Below the pieces are notes generated by a model that worked only from the letters and a program-made list of their open reading frames with translations, was not told the DNA's origin and ran no database searches. Source: Pseudomonadota bacterium (lineage in GTDB: Bacteria; Pseudomonadota; Gammaproteobacteria; Xanthomonadales; Xanthomonadaceae). Taken from it: DNA of 5,311 nt. Every line of letters starts with the position of its first letter. The first letter of the stretch is position 1. The stretch spans positions 1 through 5,311 of the forward strand of contig JANXZP010000012.1 in the NCBI GenBank assembly GCA_025355485.1, in the 5' to 3' direction. Positions 1-5,311 of the stretch are shown in pieces. The position numbers and the translations under genes are program-made.

Positions 1-504
1 GATCACGTCGAACTCGAGCGCGCAGTGCGCGGCGTTGCCGTACGGATCGAAGAACGCGGCGAGCTCGGACGGAATCTGGTCGGGGATCGGCCACAGGTTC
101 GAGGCCGGCATCACGATGTATTCGGCGAACGCGCCGTTGCGATTCACGCCGATGCCGATGGTATTCGGGCACAGGTGCTGGCGGCCCGCGCGGCAATTGC
201 GGCAATGCCCGCAGACGATGTGGCCTTCGGCCGACACGCGCTGGCCGAGCGTGTAGCCGGTCACGCCGGGGCCGATATCGACGATCCGGCCGACGAATTC
301 GTGGCCGATCACCAAGCCCGGTTTGATCGTACGCTGCGACCACTCATCCCACTTGTAGATGTGCAGGTCGGTGCCGCAGATCGCGGTCTTCTCGAGCTTG
401 ATCAACACTTCGTTCGCGCCGGCCTCAGGCACCGGCACCTGCTCCATCCAGATGCCTTCCTCGGGCTTGCGCTTGACCAGCGCTTTCATCGTCTGCTGCG
501 ACAT
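1..504 (-). CDS. tdh: L-threonine 3-dehydrogenase, N-terminal part (runs off the left edge)
   Basis: This zinc-dependent, NAD-linked cytosolic enzyme oxidises L-threonine to 2-amino-3-ketobutyrate, which Kbl normally cleaves to glycine and acetyl-CoA. The 168 visible residues (the family has about 340) cover most of the GroES-like catalytic domain of the medium-chain dehydrogenases. The catalytic zinc ligands are visible as Cys43 in AICGTD and His68-Glu69 in GHEF. The structural zinc cysteines are 98, 101, 104 and 112 (CGHCRNCRAGRQHLC). All match E. coli Tdh with an offset of five. The start at 504 gives MSQQTMKAL and has an AAGGA ribosome site seven bases upstream; the ATG at 489 would give the MKAL start usual in the family but lies further from that site. 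The NAD-binding domain lies outside the window. The neighbouring kbl is not seen, so it may lie beyond the left edge or elsewhere. Identification is firm; only the exact start is open. Confidence 0.96.
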   Translation of the reverse strand, partial: MSQQTMKALVKRKPEEGIWMEQVPVPEAGANEVLIKLEKTAICGTDLHIYKWDEWSQRTIKPGLVIGHEFVGRIVDIGPGVTGYTLGQRVSAEGHIVCGHCRNCRAGRQHLCPNTIGIGVNRNGAFAEYIVMPASNLWPIPDQIPSELAAFFDPYGNAAHCALEFDVI

Positions 505-542
505 GGAGAATTCCTTCGCGGCGTCATGCCGTATGCGTCGCA

Positions 543-571
543 ATTATACGCGCCGCCGTAGGCTGGGTCGG
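543..571 (-). promoter_or_regulatory. Predicted tdh promoter (perfect TATAAT, weak -35)
   Basis: On the minus strand a perfect -10 hexamer TATAAT lies at 548-543. Seventeen bases upstream is CCGACC (571-566), matching only the GAC of TTGACA. Transcription would start near 536, leaving a leader of about 30 bases that contains the AAGGA ribosome site. The -35 position falls inside the adjacent GTAG-headed hairpin, so the hairpin element and the promoter share bases. The -10 is striking in such GC-rich DNA; the -35 assignment is weak, and the site may depend on an activator or an extended contact. Confidence 0.55.
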
Positions 572-586
572 CCTTATCGACCCAGC
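558..586 (+). repeat. GTAG-headed palindrome, REP/SMAG-like element
   Basis: The tetranucleotide GTAG (558-561) is followed at once by a perfect 9-bp inverted repeat, GCTGGGTCG (562-570) and CGACCCAGC (578-586), around a 7-base loop GCCTTAT. A short palindrome with a 5' GTAG or GGAG head is the signature of REP elements mobilised by REP-associated tyrosine transposases, including the SMAG repeats of Stenotrophomonas. It lies 36 bases past the stop of the barrel gene and just before the tdh -10. It could therefore also end transcription of the barrel gene, but neither side has a T tract, so it is not a canonical intrinsic terminator. Only one copy is in the window, so its repeated nature is inferred from its form. 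Confidence 0.6.
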
Positions 587-622
587 ATGAACGCGAGTGC
601 AGGTTGATGAAACCAAACTGGC

Positions 623-1777
623 TTACAACTCGATCCGCCAGCCCAGCGCGAGTGTGTCGTCGCGCAACGGGCCGTGGGCGAATTCGTGGCGCCATTCGAC
701 GAACGCCGAATTTCCGTGAGCGAAGGTGAACGCGGCGCCGAGCGCGGCTTCGGCCCAGCCGCGGTCTGGCGCGGCGCTGTCGAATGCAACCAAGGTGCCG
801 CCGGTGTCCTCGACGAAACGCACGCCGATCGTACGCTGCGGATTCTGGAACTCGTGCCGCCAGCTGATCCGCGCCTGCGGCTGCCAGACGCCCCAGCTTT
901 CCGACAGTATGCGTGCGATGCCGAGGTCGAACCGCGCGCGCGAGGTTTTCACTTGTCGCTGCGGGACGATCAGGTCGAAGCCCGAACCGCCCTGTTCGAC
1001 ATAACCATTGGTGGTCGAACGCGTCCAGTCATAGCCGACGCCGTAACGCCACTCCCATGCACCGCGCGCCACGGTTGCATCCAGCGCGAAACCGGCGACC
1101 GCACGACGCGTATCAGGATGCGCGCGTTCGGCGACCGGCGTCGCGCCGTCGATGAAACGCACGACGCGTAGCGTGTCGGCACTGCCGCGCAACCAGCCGC
1201 TGTACGCGCTGAGGCCGATGTTGTCCGATGCCTGCCAGCTCGCGGTCGCGATCGCGCCGGTCGTGTGCTGGTCGAACCTTCCCGCGCTGTCGCGGAAATC
1301 CTGGTGCTCGTTCTGGTGCTGCAACGCGATGCCGAACTGCCAGCGATCGGCCGGGCGCCAGTCGAGGCCAAGTGTGAGGGCGTAGGTGTCCGCATCGAAC
1401 GGCGCTTCGGCGCCGCCGCTCACGCGCGCCAGCCACGCGGCATCTACGCTCGCGAACAGCGCGAGCTTCGGGGTGAGATCCACATGCTGGGTCGTGCGCT
1501 TCGACCCATCCGAATCCGGCGCGAGATCGCGCGCCGCGAGCCGGCCTTGCCCCGGCAATTCTTCCAGCGTGTTGAAATCGGCCGCATTCGTGCGCGCGTT
1601 AGGATCGGCGCTGCCGAGCACCACGGCGCAACGCGCAGCCAGCGCCGAACCCGGCGCGGCGCCCGCGCAGACCGTGTTGAACTTCGCGACCAGCGCGTCG
1701 CTCGCATCGACCGCGTAGGCGGCGTTGGCGAACAGGGCGGCGGTCAGGATCGACAGGACGGAAACGGGATTGCGCAT
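623..1777 (-). CDS. Small autotransporter-type outer-membrane beta-barrel protein
   Basis: This is a 384-residue exported protein. Residues 1-22 form a signal peptide ending ANAAYA, with cleavage predicted before Val23. Residues 23 to about 100 form a short soluble region with a Cys37/Cys50 pair that could make a disulfide, followed by a Gly/Asp-rich stretch. From about 104 (PKLALFASVDAAWL) to the end the sequence alternates polar and hydrophobic residues with many Trp, Tyr, Arg and Gly, as in the autotransporter beta-domain (about 280 residues, enough for a 12-strand barrel). Typical strand pieces are WQFGIALQHQNEHQDF, GAWEWRYGVGYDW, ARISWRHEF and the last strand LALGWRIEL. It ends in Leu, not the usual Phe or Trp. 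The reading frame stays open 89 codons further upstream, but the start at 1777 is chosen for the signal peptide and a weak GGA ribosome site. No large passenger or catalytic motif is visible, so cargo and role are unknown. A possible -10 (TAGACT, 1808-1803) lacks a clear -35. Confidence 0.8.
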   Translation of the reverse strand: MRNPVSVLSILTAALFANAAYAVDASDALVAKFNTVCAGAAPGSALAARCAVVLGSADPNARTNAADFNTLEELPGQGRLAARDLAPDSDGSKRTTQHVDLTPKLALFASVDAAWLARVSGGAEAPFDADTYALTLGLDWRPADRWQFGIALQHQNEHQDFRDSAGRFDQHTTGAIATASWQASDNIGLSAYSGWLRGSADTLRVVRFIDGATPVAERAHPDTRRAVAGFALDATVARGAWEWRYGVGYDWTRSTTNGYVEQGGSGFDLIVPQRQVKTSRARFDLGIARILSESWGVWQPQARISWRHEFQNPQRTIGVRFVEDTGGTLVAFDSAAPDRGWAEAALGAAFTFAHGNSAFVEWRHEFAHGPLRDDTLALGWRIEL

Positions 1778-1814
1778 GGGAAGATTCCGGTAGCCCGCAG
1801 CGAGTCTAACGCCG

Positions 1815-1843
1815 TTGGCTGGAACGCGCGCGCCGTCCACAAT
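1815..1843 (+). promoter_or_regulatory. Predicted sigma70-type promoter of folC
   Basis: TTGGCT (1815-1820, four of six matches to TTGACA) and CACAAT (1838-1843, four of six to TATAAT) are separated by 17 bases. Transcription would begin near 1850, about 25 bases before the folC start. It lies in the 97-base divergent gap between folC and the barrel gene. Its presence fits folC being transcribed alone here, with no upstream operon partner on the same strand. This is pattern matching only. Confidence 0.4.
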
Positions 1844-1874
1844 GCGTCGGTCGCATCCCTGTTCCGAGCGTCCG

Positions 1875-3164
1875 ATGAACCTCGACCAATGGCTTGCCCA
1901 CCAGCAGCTCCAGCATCCGGATGCGATCGCGCTCGGGCTCGATCGCGTATGCCTTGTCGCGCAACGGCTCGGGCTGACACGTCCGGCGCGGCACGTCATC
2001 ACCGTCGCCGGCACCAACGGCAAGGGTTCGACGGTCGCGTTCATCGAAACAATCGCGCGCGAGGCGGGGCTGCGCGTGGGCGCCTACACCTCGCCGCACT
2101 TGCTGCACTACAACGAGCGCGTGCGGATCGATGGCGTGGATGCCGGCGATGAAGCGCTGGTCGCGGCGTTCGAGCGCATCGAGGCGGCACGACTGACAGG
2201 CAAGGGCGAGCCCATTCCGCTGACCTATTTCGAATACGGCACGCTCGCCGCGCTGCTGCTGTTCGAACATCAGCGGCTCGATCTGGCGATCCTCGAAGTC
2301 GGGCTCGGCGGGCGGCTCGATGCGGTAAACATCGTCGATGCGGATGTCGCGGTGATCACGACCGTCGATCTGGATCACCAGGATTGGCTGGGCGCGGACC
2401 GCGAATCGATCGGACTCGAAAAGGCCGGCGTGATGCGCGCCGGAAAGCCGGTCGTGCTGGGGGAAATCGATCCGCCCGCGAGCGTGCTGCGGCATGCGTA
2501 CCGTATCGGCGCATCCGCGACCCGCGCGGGCTGCGATTACCTGATCGACGACTTGCCCGGTGGCTGGCGCTGGCGCGAACCGGGTTATGCGATCGACCTG
2601 CCCGAACCCGTGATGGACGCGCCCGCGCAGCGCGCGAATGCGGCCGCGGCGATCGCCGCATTGCGTGCGCTGGATCTCGCCGATGCGAATATCGCCATCG
2701 CCGACGCCGCGATCGCCGAAGGCGTGCGCTCGGCGCGCCTGCCGGCGCGGCTGCAACGCATCGAGCGCGACAGCGTCGAAATCGTGATCGATGTCGCCCA
2801 CAACCCGCAGGCCGCGCGGCAACTCGCCGATTGGCTTGCCGCGCATCCGGTGACCGGCGCAACGCATGCAGTCTTCAGCGCACTCGGCGACAAGGATCTG
2901 GTTGGCATCGTCGTGCCATTGATCGAGCGTATCGAACGCTGGTGGCTATGCGGCCTGCACGACACGCCGCGCGGATTGAGCGGCACTGCGTTGGCCGATC
3001 GCCTGCGCGTCGCGCTGGACGGGCGCGTGGTCGACGTGCTGCCCGATGTCGAGCTGGCCCTGCGCGCCGCACGCCGCATCGCGACAGCAGGCGACCGCAT
3101 CCTGGTATTCGGCTCGTTCCATACCGCTGCCGATGCCTTGCGCGCGCTTGACACGGGGCCTTAA
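1875..3164 (+). CDS. folC: Bifunctional dihydrofolate synthase / folylpolyglutamate synthase
   Basis: FolC ligates L-glutamate to dihydropteroate and then to reduced folates, using ATP, in the cytosol. The product is 429 residues (E. coli has 422). In order: the ATP-binding loop AGTNGKGST (45-53); the TSPHL segment (72-76) and NERVRIDG (80-87), which line the folate and omega-loop region; LTYFEYGTLAALLLF (116-130); LEVGLGGRLDAVN (140-152) with metal ligand Glu141; VDLDHQDWLG (164-173) with metal ligand His168; and EKAGVMRAGKP (182-192), whose Lys183 matches the carbamylated lysine of the family. The C-terminal Mur-ligase-like domain has DVAHNP (306-311) and VFGSFHTAADAL (411-422). The reading frame extends upstream to 1815, but the ATG at 1875 is preferred because MNLDQWL is a typical family start; its ribosome site is weak. 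accD, its frequent upstream partner, is missing; the divergent barrel gene lies 97 bases away. All key residues are intact. Confidence 0.97.
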   Translation: MNLDQWLAHQQLQHPDAIALGLDRVCLVAQRLGLTRPARHVITVAGTNGKGSTVAFIETIAREAGLRVGAYTSPHLLHYNERVRIDGVDAGDEALVAAFERIEAARLTGKGEPIPLTYFEYGTLAALLLFEHQRLDLAILEVGLGGRLDAVNIVDADVAVITTVDLDHQDWLGADRESIGLEKAGVMRAGKPVVLGEIDPPASVLRHAYRIGASATRAGCDYLIDDLPGGWRWREPGYAIDLPEPVMDAPAQRANAAAAIAALRALDLADANIAIADAAIAEGVRSARLPARLQRIERDSVEIVIDVAHNPQAARQLADWLAAHPVTGATHAVFSALGDKDLVGIVVPLIERIERWWLCGLHDTPRGLSGTALADRLRVALDGRVVDVLPDVELALRAARRIATAGDRILVFGSFHTAADALRALDTGP

Positions 3165-3204
3165 GTGTTCACGACACTTTGTGGCACTTCCCACATCCTT
3201 GTGG
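3163..3204 (+). terminator. Overlapping short hairpins after folC, possible weak terminator
   Basis: Three short perfect inverted repeats crowd the start of the folC-dedD gap. AAGTGT (3163-3168), which includes part of the folC stop, pairs with ACACTT (3174-3179). TGTGG (3180-3184) pairs with CCACA (3191-3195). The same CCACA pairs alternatively with a second TGTGG (3200-3204) across a 4-base loop. The stems are only 5-6 bp and no T run follows, so this is not a canonical Rho-independent terminator. It may slow polymerase or protect the 3' end, or be chance. The rest of the 119-base gap holds the dedD promoter. Confidence 0.25.
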
Positions 3205-3224
3205 CTCGTGATCGCTCCGCTTCG

Positions 3225-3253
3225 TTCACCGTCGCACAGGGGCGGGCTATACT
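3225..3253 (+). promoter_or_regulatory. Predicted sigma70-type promoter for dedD-cvpA-purF
   Basis: TTCACC (3225-3230, four of six to TTGACA) and TATACT (3248-3253, five of six to TATAAT) are spaced by exactly 17 bases. Transcription would start near 3260, about 24 bases before the dedD ATG. This would let the dedD-cvpA-purF group be transcribed separately from folC. I see no obvious purine-repressor type operator around it. Confidence 0.55.
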
Positions 3254-3283
3254 TCACGCCTCCGTTGATGTTCGGATACGCGC

Positions 3284-4360
3284 ATGGATCCCGCCCTCAA
3301 ACACCGTCTGATCGGCGCCGCGGTACTGTCCGCGCTGGCAATCATCTTCCTGCCGAAGCTGATCGTCAGCCACGACCCGCGCAGCAGCGCCGCCGACGTG
3401 TCGTTGAGCATGCCGAATGCGCCGGGTGGCGATTTCCAGACCAAGGAGTTGCCGCTGGTGACGCCAGCCGCAGACGTGCCGCAGGGCGGCGTGGTCGGCA
3501 TGGACGCCAGCCATCCGCCTGCACCTGCGCCGGCATCCAGCAGCGCGCTGCCTGATGCGGGTGCGCAGCCCGCGCGGAGTGCGTCCACCGCTGGCACCGT
3601 TGCGCCCACCATCGGAGCTCAGCCGCCAAACGCACCTGCCGTCACCCTGCCAACCACTTCTGCGCCATCGCCATCGACCTCGCCGCCGATTCCCGCTGCC
3701 AGCGCTGGCGGTCGCTATGTGGTGAGTCTCGGTACGTATTCGAATGCCGCGAACGCGCAATCGCTGGTCGCCTCGCTCAAGGCTGCTCAGTTGCCCGCGT
3801 ACGCCGAAACGATGGCCGTCGCTGGAAAGCCGGTGATGCGCGTGCGGATCGGTCCATATTCGCAGCGTGGCGATGCCGAAGCGGCCCGACTGAAATCCCA
3901 GCAAGTGCGCACCGATATGCCCGCGAACGTGATCGCGCTGGATGCAGCGGTAGCGGCGCCGGATGCCCAAGCGGCACCGAACAAGCCGATTCCCGCGACG
4001 GCAGCACCCGCCGTCAAACCAGCCGTGTCGCCGCCCTCTGCACCATTGAAGTCCGCTGTGCCGACGGCGGCGCCTGCGACCAAGCCCTCAGCGGCAACCG
4101 CCGCGCCATCGCCCGCAGCGGCCAGACGCGGTTTCGTGGTGCAGCTCGTCGCATTCCGTTCCCAAGATGAAGCCCTGACCTTGCGCGACAAGTTGCGCGC
4201 AGCCGGCTTCACCGCATTCAGCGAGCGCATCCAGGCAGACAGTGGCGCCTTGTATCGGGTGCGGGTCGGTCCGGAAGCTGATCGCGACGCCGCCGATCGG
4301 CTGCGCGCCGAAGTGTCCGCGAAATTCAAACTGAGCGGCATCGTTGTGGCGTATCCGTAA
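3284..4360 (+). CDS. dedD: DedD-like inner-membrane protein with two SPOR domains
   Basis: The product is 358 residues. A short cytoplasmic N-terminus MDPALKHRL is followed by one membrane helix (about 9-28, GAAVLSALAIIFLPKLIV). A Pro/Ala/Ser-rich periplasmic linker runs to about 144. The first SPOR domain is at 145-220 (YVVSLGTYSN start, MRVRIGPYS at 185-193). A second low-complexity linker (about 221-281, rich in PA, KP and AAP) leads to the second SPOR domain at 284-357 (FVVQLVAF start, YRVRVGPEA at 324-332). SPOR domains bind peptidoglycan strands lacking stem peptides at the division site, and DedD in E. coli supports septal constriction. E. coli DedD has a single SPOR domain and is shorter. 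The N-terminus and position between folC and cvpA support orthology to dedD. A GGA seven bases upstream of the ATG is the only ribosome site. An alternative name is simply SPOR-domain protein; the division role is inferred from the family. Confidence 0.9.
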   Translation: MDPALKHRLIGAAVLSALAIIFLPKLIVSHDPRSSAADVSLSMPNAPGGDFQTKELPLVTPAADVPQGGVVGMDASHPPAPAPASSSALPDAGAQPARSASTAGTVAPTIGAQPPNAPAVTLPTTSAPSPSTSPPIPAASAGGRYVVSLGTYSNAANAQSLVASLKAAQLPAYAETMAVAGKPVMRVRIGPYSQRGDAEAARLKSQQVRTDMPANVIALDAAVAAPDAQAAPNKPIPATAAPAVKPAVSPPSAPLKSAVPTAAPATKPSAATAAPSPAAARRGFVVQLVAFRSQDEALTLRDKLRAAGFTAFSERIQADSGALYRVRVGPEADRDAADRLRAEVSAKFKLSGIVVAYP

Positions 4361-4396
4361 GTGCGATTGCGGCTTGAGATCGGAAGAAGCGGACGC

Positions 4397-4420
4397 ATGT
4401 TGAAACCAGCCGCATGTTGA
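4397..4420 (+). other. Seven-codon upstream reading frame overlapping the cvpA start
   Basis: The ATG at 4397 opens a frame encoding MLKPAAC that ends with TGA at 4418-4420, six bases past the A of the cvpA ATG and in a different frame. A GGA lies at 4391-4393 and a GGAAGAAG purine run at 4382-4389, so this ATG is at least as well placed for a ribosome as the cvpA ATG, which has no clear ribosome site of its own. A ribosome finishing the short frame could restart at cvpA. The ten-base string CGCATGTTGA occurs at 4394-4403 and again at 4411-4420, so the short frame may simply reflect a small duplication. Speculative. Confidence 0.2.
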
Positions 4421-4941
4421 CGACGATCGATTGCGTGCTGCTGGGTGTCCTGCTGCTGTCGGCGCTGCTCGGTGCATTGCGCGGACTGGTGGTCGAGGTG
4501 TTGTCGCTGGCCGTGTGGATCGCGGCGTTCTGGCTGGCTTTCATGTACGGCGCGCAGGTCACGGTGTTGTTCGCGGCGCAGGTGCACGAAGCGGCGGCGC
4601 GGTTGTTCCTGGCGTACGCGCTGGTGTTCATCGTGGCGCTGATCGTCGGCAGCCTGGTGACATGGACGATCGGAAAGCTGGTGCGTTCTGTCGGGTTGGG
4701 TGGTGTCGATCGCGTGTTCGGATTGTTGTTCGGATTGCTGCGTGGTGTGGCGCTGGGTTGCGTGCTGATCCTGGTGCTGGGTTTCACCAGGTTGCCGCAG
4801 GAAGCATCGTGGCGCACGTCACTGCTGATTCCCGAATTCCAGCGCGGCGCCGAGTTGATGAAGCCCTGGCTGCCGACCGCGGTTGTCGAACATGTGTCGT
4901 ATGCGTCGACGCGCCCCGCGCCGGCGATTCACAAGAAATAA
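4414..4941 (+). CDS. cvpA: CvpA family inner-membrane protein
   Basis: The product is 175 residues with four predicted membrane helices at about 5-24, 28-46, 63-83 and 104-123. The family hallmark is visible: an early Asp in the first helix (TTIDCVLL), the LRGLVVEVLSL turn (22-32), and GLGGVDRVFGLLFGLLRG (94-111), the most conserved segment, followed by the last helix. The C-terminal tail (about 125-175) is soluble. CvpA is needed for colicin V production in E. coli and is linked to envelope stress resistance; its molecular activity is not settled. It lies 53 bases after dedD and 19 bases before purF, the usual place, and is probably cotranscribed with purF. The ATG at 4414 gives a standard family N-terminus but has no good ribosome site directly upstream, so translation may depend on the upstream ATG at 4397. 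Family assignment is firm. Confidence 0.95.
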   Translation: MLTTIDCVLLGVLLLSALLGALRGLVVEVLSLAVWIAAFWLAFMYGAQVTVLFAAQVHEAAARLFLAYALVFIVALIVGSLVTWTIGKLVRSVGLGGVDRVFGLLFGLLRGVALGCVLILVLGFTRLPQEASWRTSLLIPEFQRGAELMKPWLPTAVVEHVSYASTRPAPAIHKK

Positions 4942-4949
4942 CGCTCTGC

Positions 4950-4953
4950 GAGG
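4950..4953 (+). promoter_or_regulatory. Ribosome binding site of purF (GAGG)
   Basis: GAGG lies seven bases before the purF ATG, within the 19-base gap after the cvpA stop. It is the clearest ribosome site of the plus-strand genes here. It supports the start at 4961, which must be used because the second residue is the catalytic cysteine. Confidence 0.6.
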
Positions 4954-4960
4954 TTTCAAA

Positions 4961-5311
4961 ATGTGCGGCATAGTCGGGATTGTGGGCACGCGCGAAGTCG
5001 CATCGGCCTTGTACGACGGACTCACCGTGCTGCAGCACCGTGGCCAGGATGCGGCCGGCATCGCCACGGTGGACGGCAACAAGCTGCGCATGCACAAGGG
5101 CAACGGGCTGGTGAAGGACGTGTTCGACGAGGCCGCGATCCGGTTGCTGGTCGGCCGCGTCGGCATCGGCCATTGCCGTTATCCGACCGCAGGCTCGGAA
5201 GGTTCCGATGAGGCGCAGCCGTTCTACGTGAATTCGCCGTACGGCATTGCGTTCGTGCACAACGGCAACCTGATCAACACCGACGCGCTGCGCCGCGAGG
5301 TGTTCGAACAG
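4961..5311 (+). CDS. purF: Amidophosphoribosyltransferase, N-terminal part (runs off the right edge)
   Basis: PurF makes 5-phosphoribosylamine from PRPP and glutamine, the first committed step of purine synthesis, in the cytosol. The 117 visible residues (the full enzyme has about 500) lie in the N-terminal glutaminase domain of the Ntn-hydrolase fold. The start MCGIVGIVG places Cys2 as the nucleophile exposed when Met is removed. LTVLQHRGQDAAGI (21-34), GIGHCRYPTAGS (68-79) and HNGNL (100-104) are family signatures. Arg73 and Asn101-Gly102, counted from Met1, align with the glutamine-binding residues of E. coli PurF. The central PRPP-binding domain is outside the window. There is no N-terminal propeptide, as in the E. 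coli type and unlike the Bacillus type. It follows cvpA by 19 bases and is almost surely in the same transcript. No purine operator is evident in the short gap. Confidence 0.97.
   Translation, partial: MCGIVGIVGTREVASALYDGLTVLQHRGQDAAGIATVDGNKLRMHKGNGLVKDVFDEAAIRLLVGRVGIGHCRYPTAGSEGSDEAQPFYVNSPYGIAFVHNGNLINTDALRREVFEQ

Noticed and set aside
25..561. A 178-codon open frame on the plus strand antisense to tdh
   Set aside because: It lies opposite the clearly recognisable Tdh coding sequence. Its translation is low-complexity, rich in Arg, Ala and Asp, with no family resemblance, as expected for shadow frames in GC-rich DNA.
562..586. The hairpin as a classical intrinsic terminator
   Set aside because: The stem is strong, but neither strand has a T tract after it. 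The GTAG head fits a REP-like element better, though a terminating effect is not excluded.
325..840. A 14-base identical string GATCGTACGCTGCG at 325-338 and 827-840
   Set aside because: On the minus strand both copies encode the tetrapeptide QRTI with the same codons, in Tdh and in the barrel protein. The flanks do not match and there is no element structure, so coincidence with shared codon preference is enough.
1778..2044. The in-frame 89-codon upstream extension of the barrel gene
   Set aside because: It would bury the signal peptide inside the protein and overlap folC on the opposite strand. The ATG at 1777 gives a standard exported N-terminus.
674..2152. Long plus-strand open frames at 674-1171 and 1265-2152
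   Set aside because: They run antisense to the barrel gene, and the second also crosses the divergent gap into folC in another frame. Their products are Arg/Ala-rich without domains, while the minus-strand frame has a signal peptide and barrel pattern.
1806..2867. A 353-codon minus-strand open frame opposite folC
   Set aside because: FolC on the plus strand keeps every catalytic motif. The antisense product is Arg-, Asp- and Gln-rich with no recognisable domain.
4942..4960. A purine-repressor operator before purF
   Set aside because: The 19-base gap contains only the ribosome site, and no palindromic operator of the PurR type is visible there or around the dedD promoter.

Overview
This window comes from a high-GC gammaproteobacterial chromosome, most likely of the order Xanthomonadales (Xanthomonadaceae or Rhodanobacteraceae). 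Three things point there: the Tdh sequence closely resembles xanthomonad Tdh as I remember it; the gene order folC, SPOR-domain gene, cvpA, purF is that of gammaproteobacteria; and there is a GTAG-headed palindrome of the REP/SMAG type known from Stenotrophomonas and relatives. The placement rests on remembered family sequences, not on a search.

Layout. The left third is on the minus strand. It holds the first 168 codons of tdh (threonine dehydrogenase, running off the left edge) and, upstream of it on the same strand, a complete gene for a small secreted autotransporter-type beta-barrel protein. The 118-base gap between them carries the GTAG-headed hairpin, which overlaps the predicted -35 region of tdh beside a perfect TATAAT. 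A 97-base divergent gap follows. The right two thirds are on the plus strand: folC (folylpolyglutamate/dihydrofolate synthase), a DedD-like membrane protein with two SPOR domains, cvpA, and the first 117 codons of purF (running off the right edge).

How the genes fit together. folC, cvpA and purF form the classic folate/purine neighbourhood. FolC makes polyglutamylated folates, which supply one-carbon units to purine synthesis. PurF catalyses the first committed purine step. CvpA is an inner-membrane protein of uncertain role that usually sits beside purF. The DedD-like protein is a cell-division/peptidoglycan-binding factor. folC and dedD each have a plausible sigma70-type promoter; cvpA and purF follow closely and probably share the dedD transcript. 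accD, often immediately upstream of folC in gammaproteobacteria, is absent here; the divergent barrel gene and tdh take its place.

I see no sign of a defence system, CRISPR array, tRNA, rRNA, insertion sequence or prophage gene. The window is mostly housekeeping. The items most worth a second look are the barrel protein with almost no passenger, the REP-like hairpin at the tdh promoter, the tandem SPOR arrangement, and two small RNA-level structures in the gaps.
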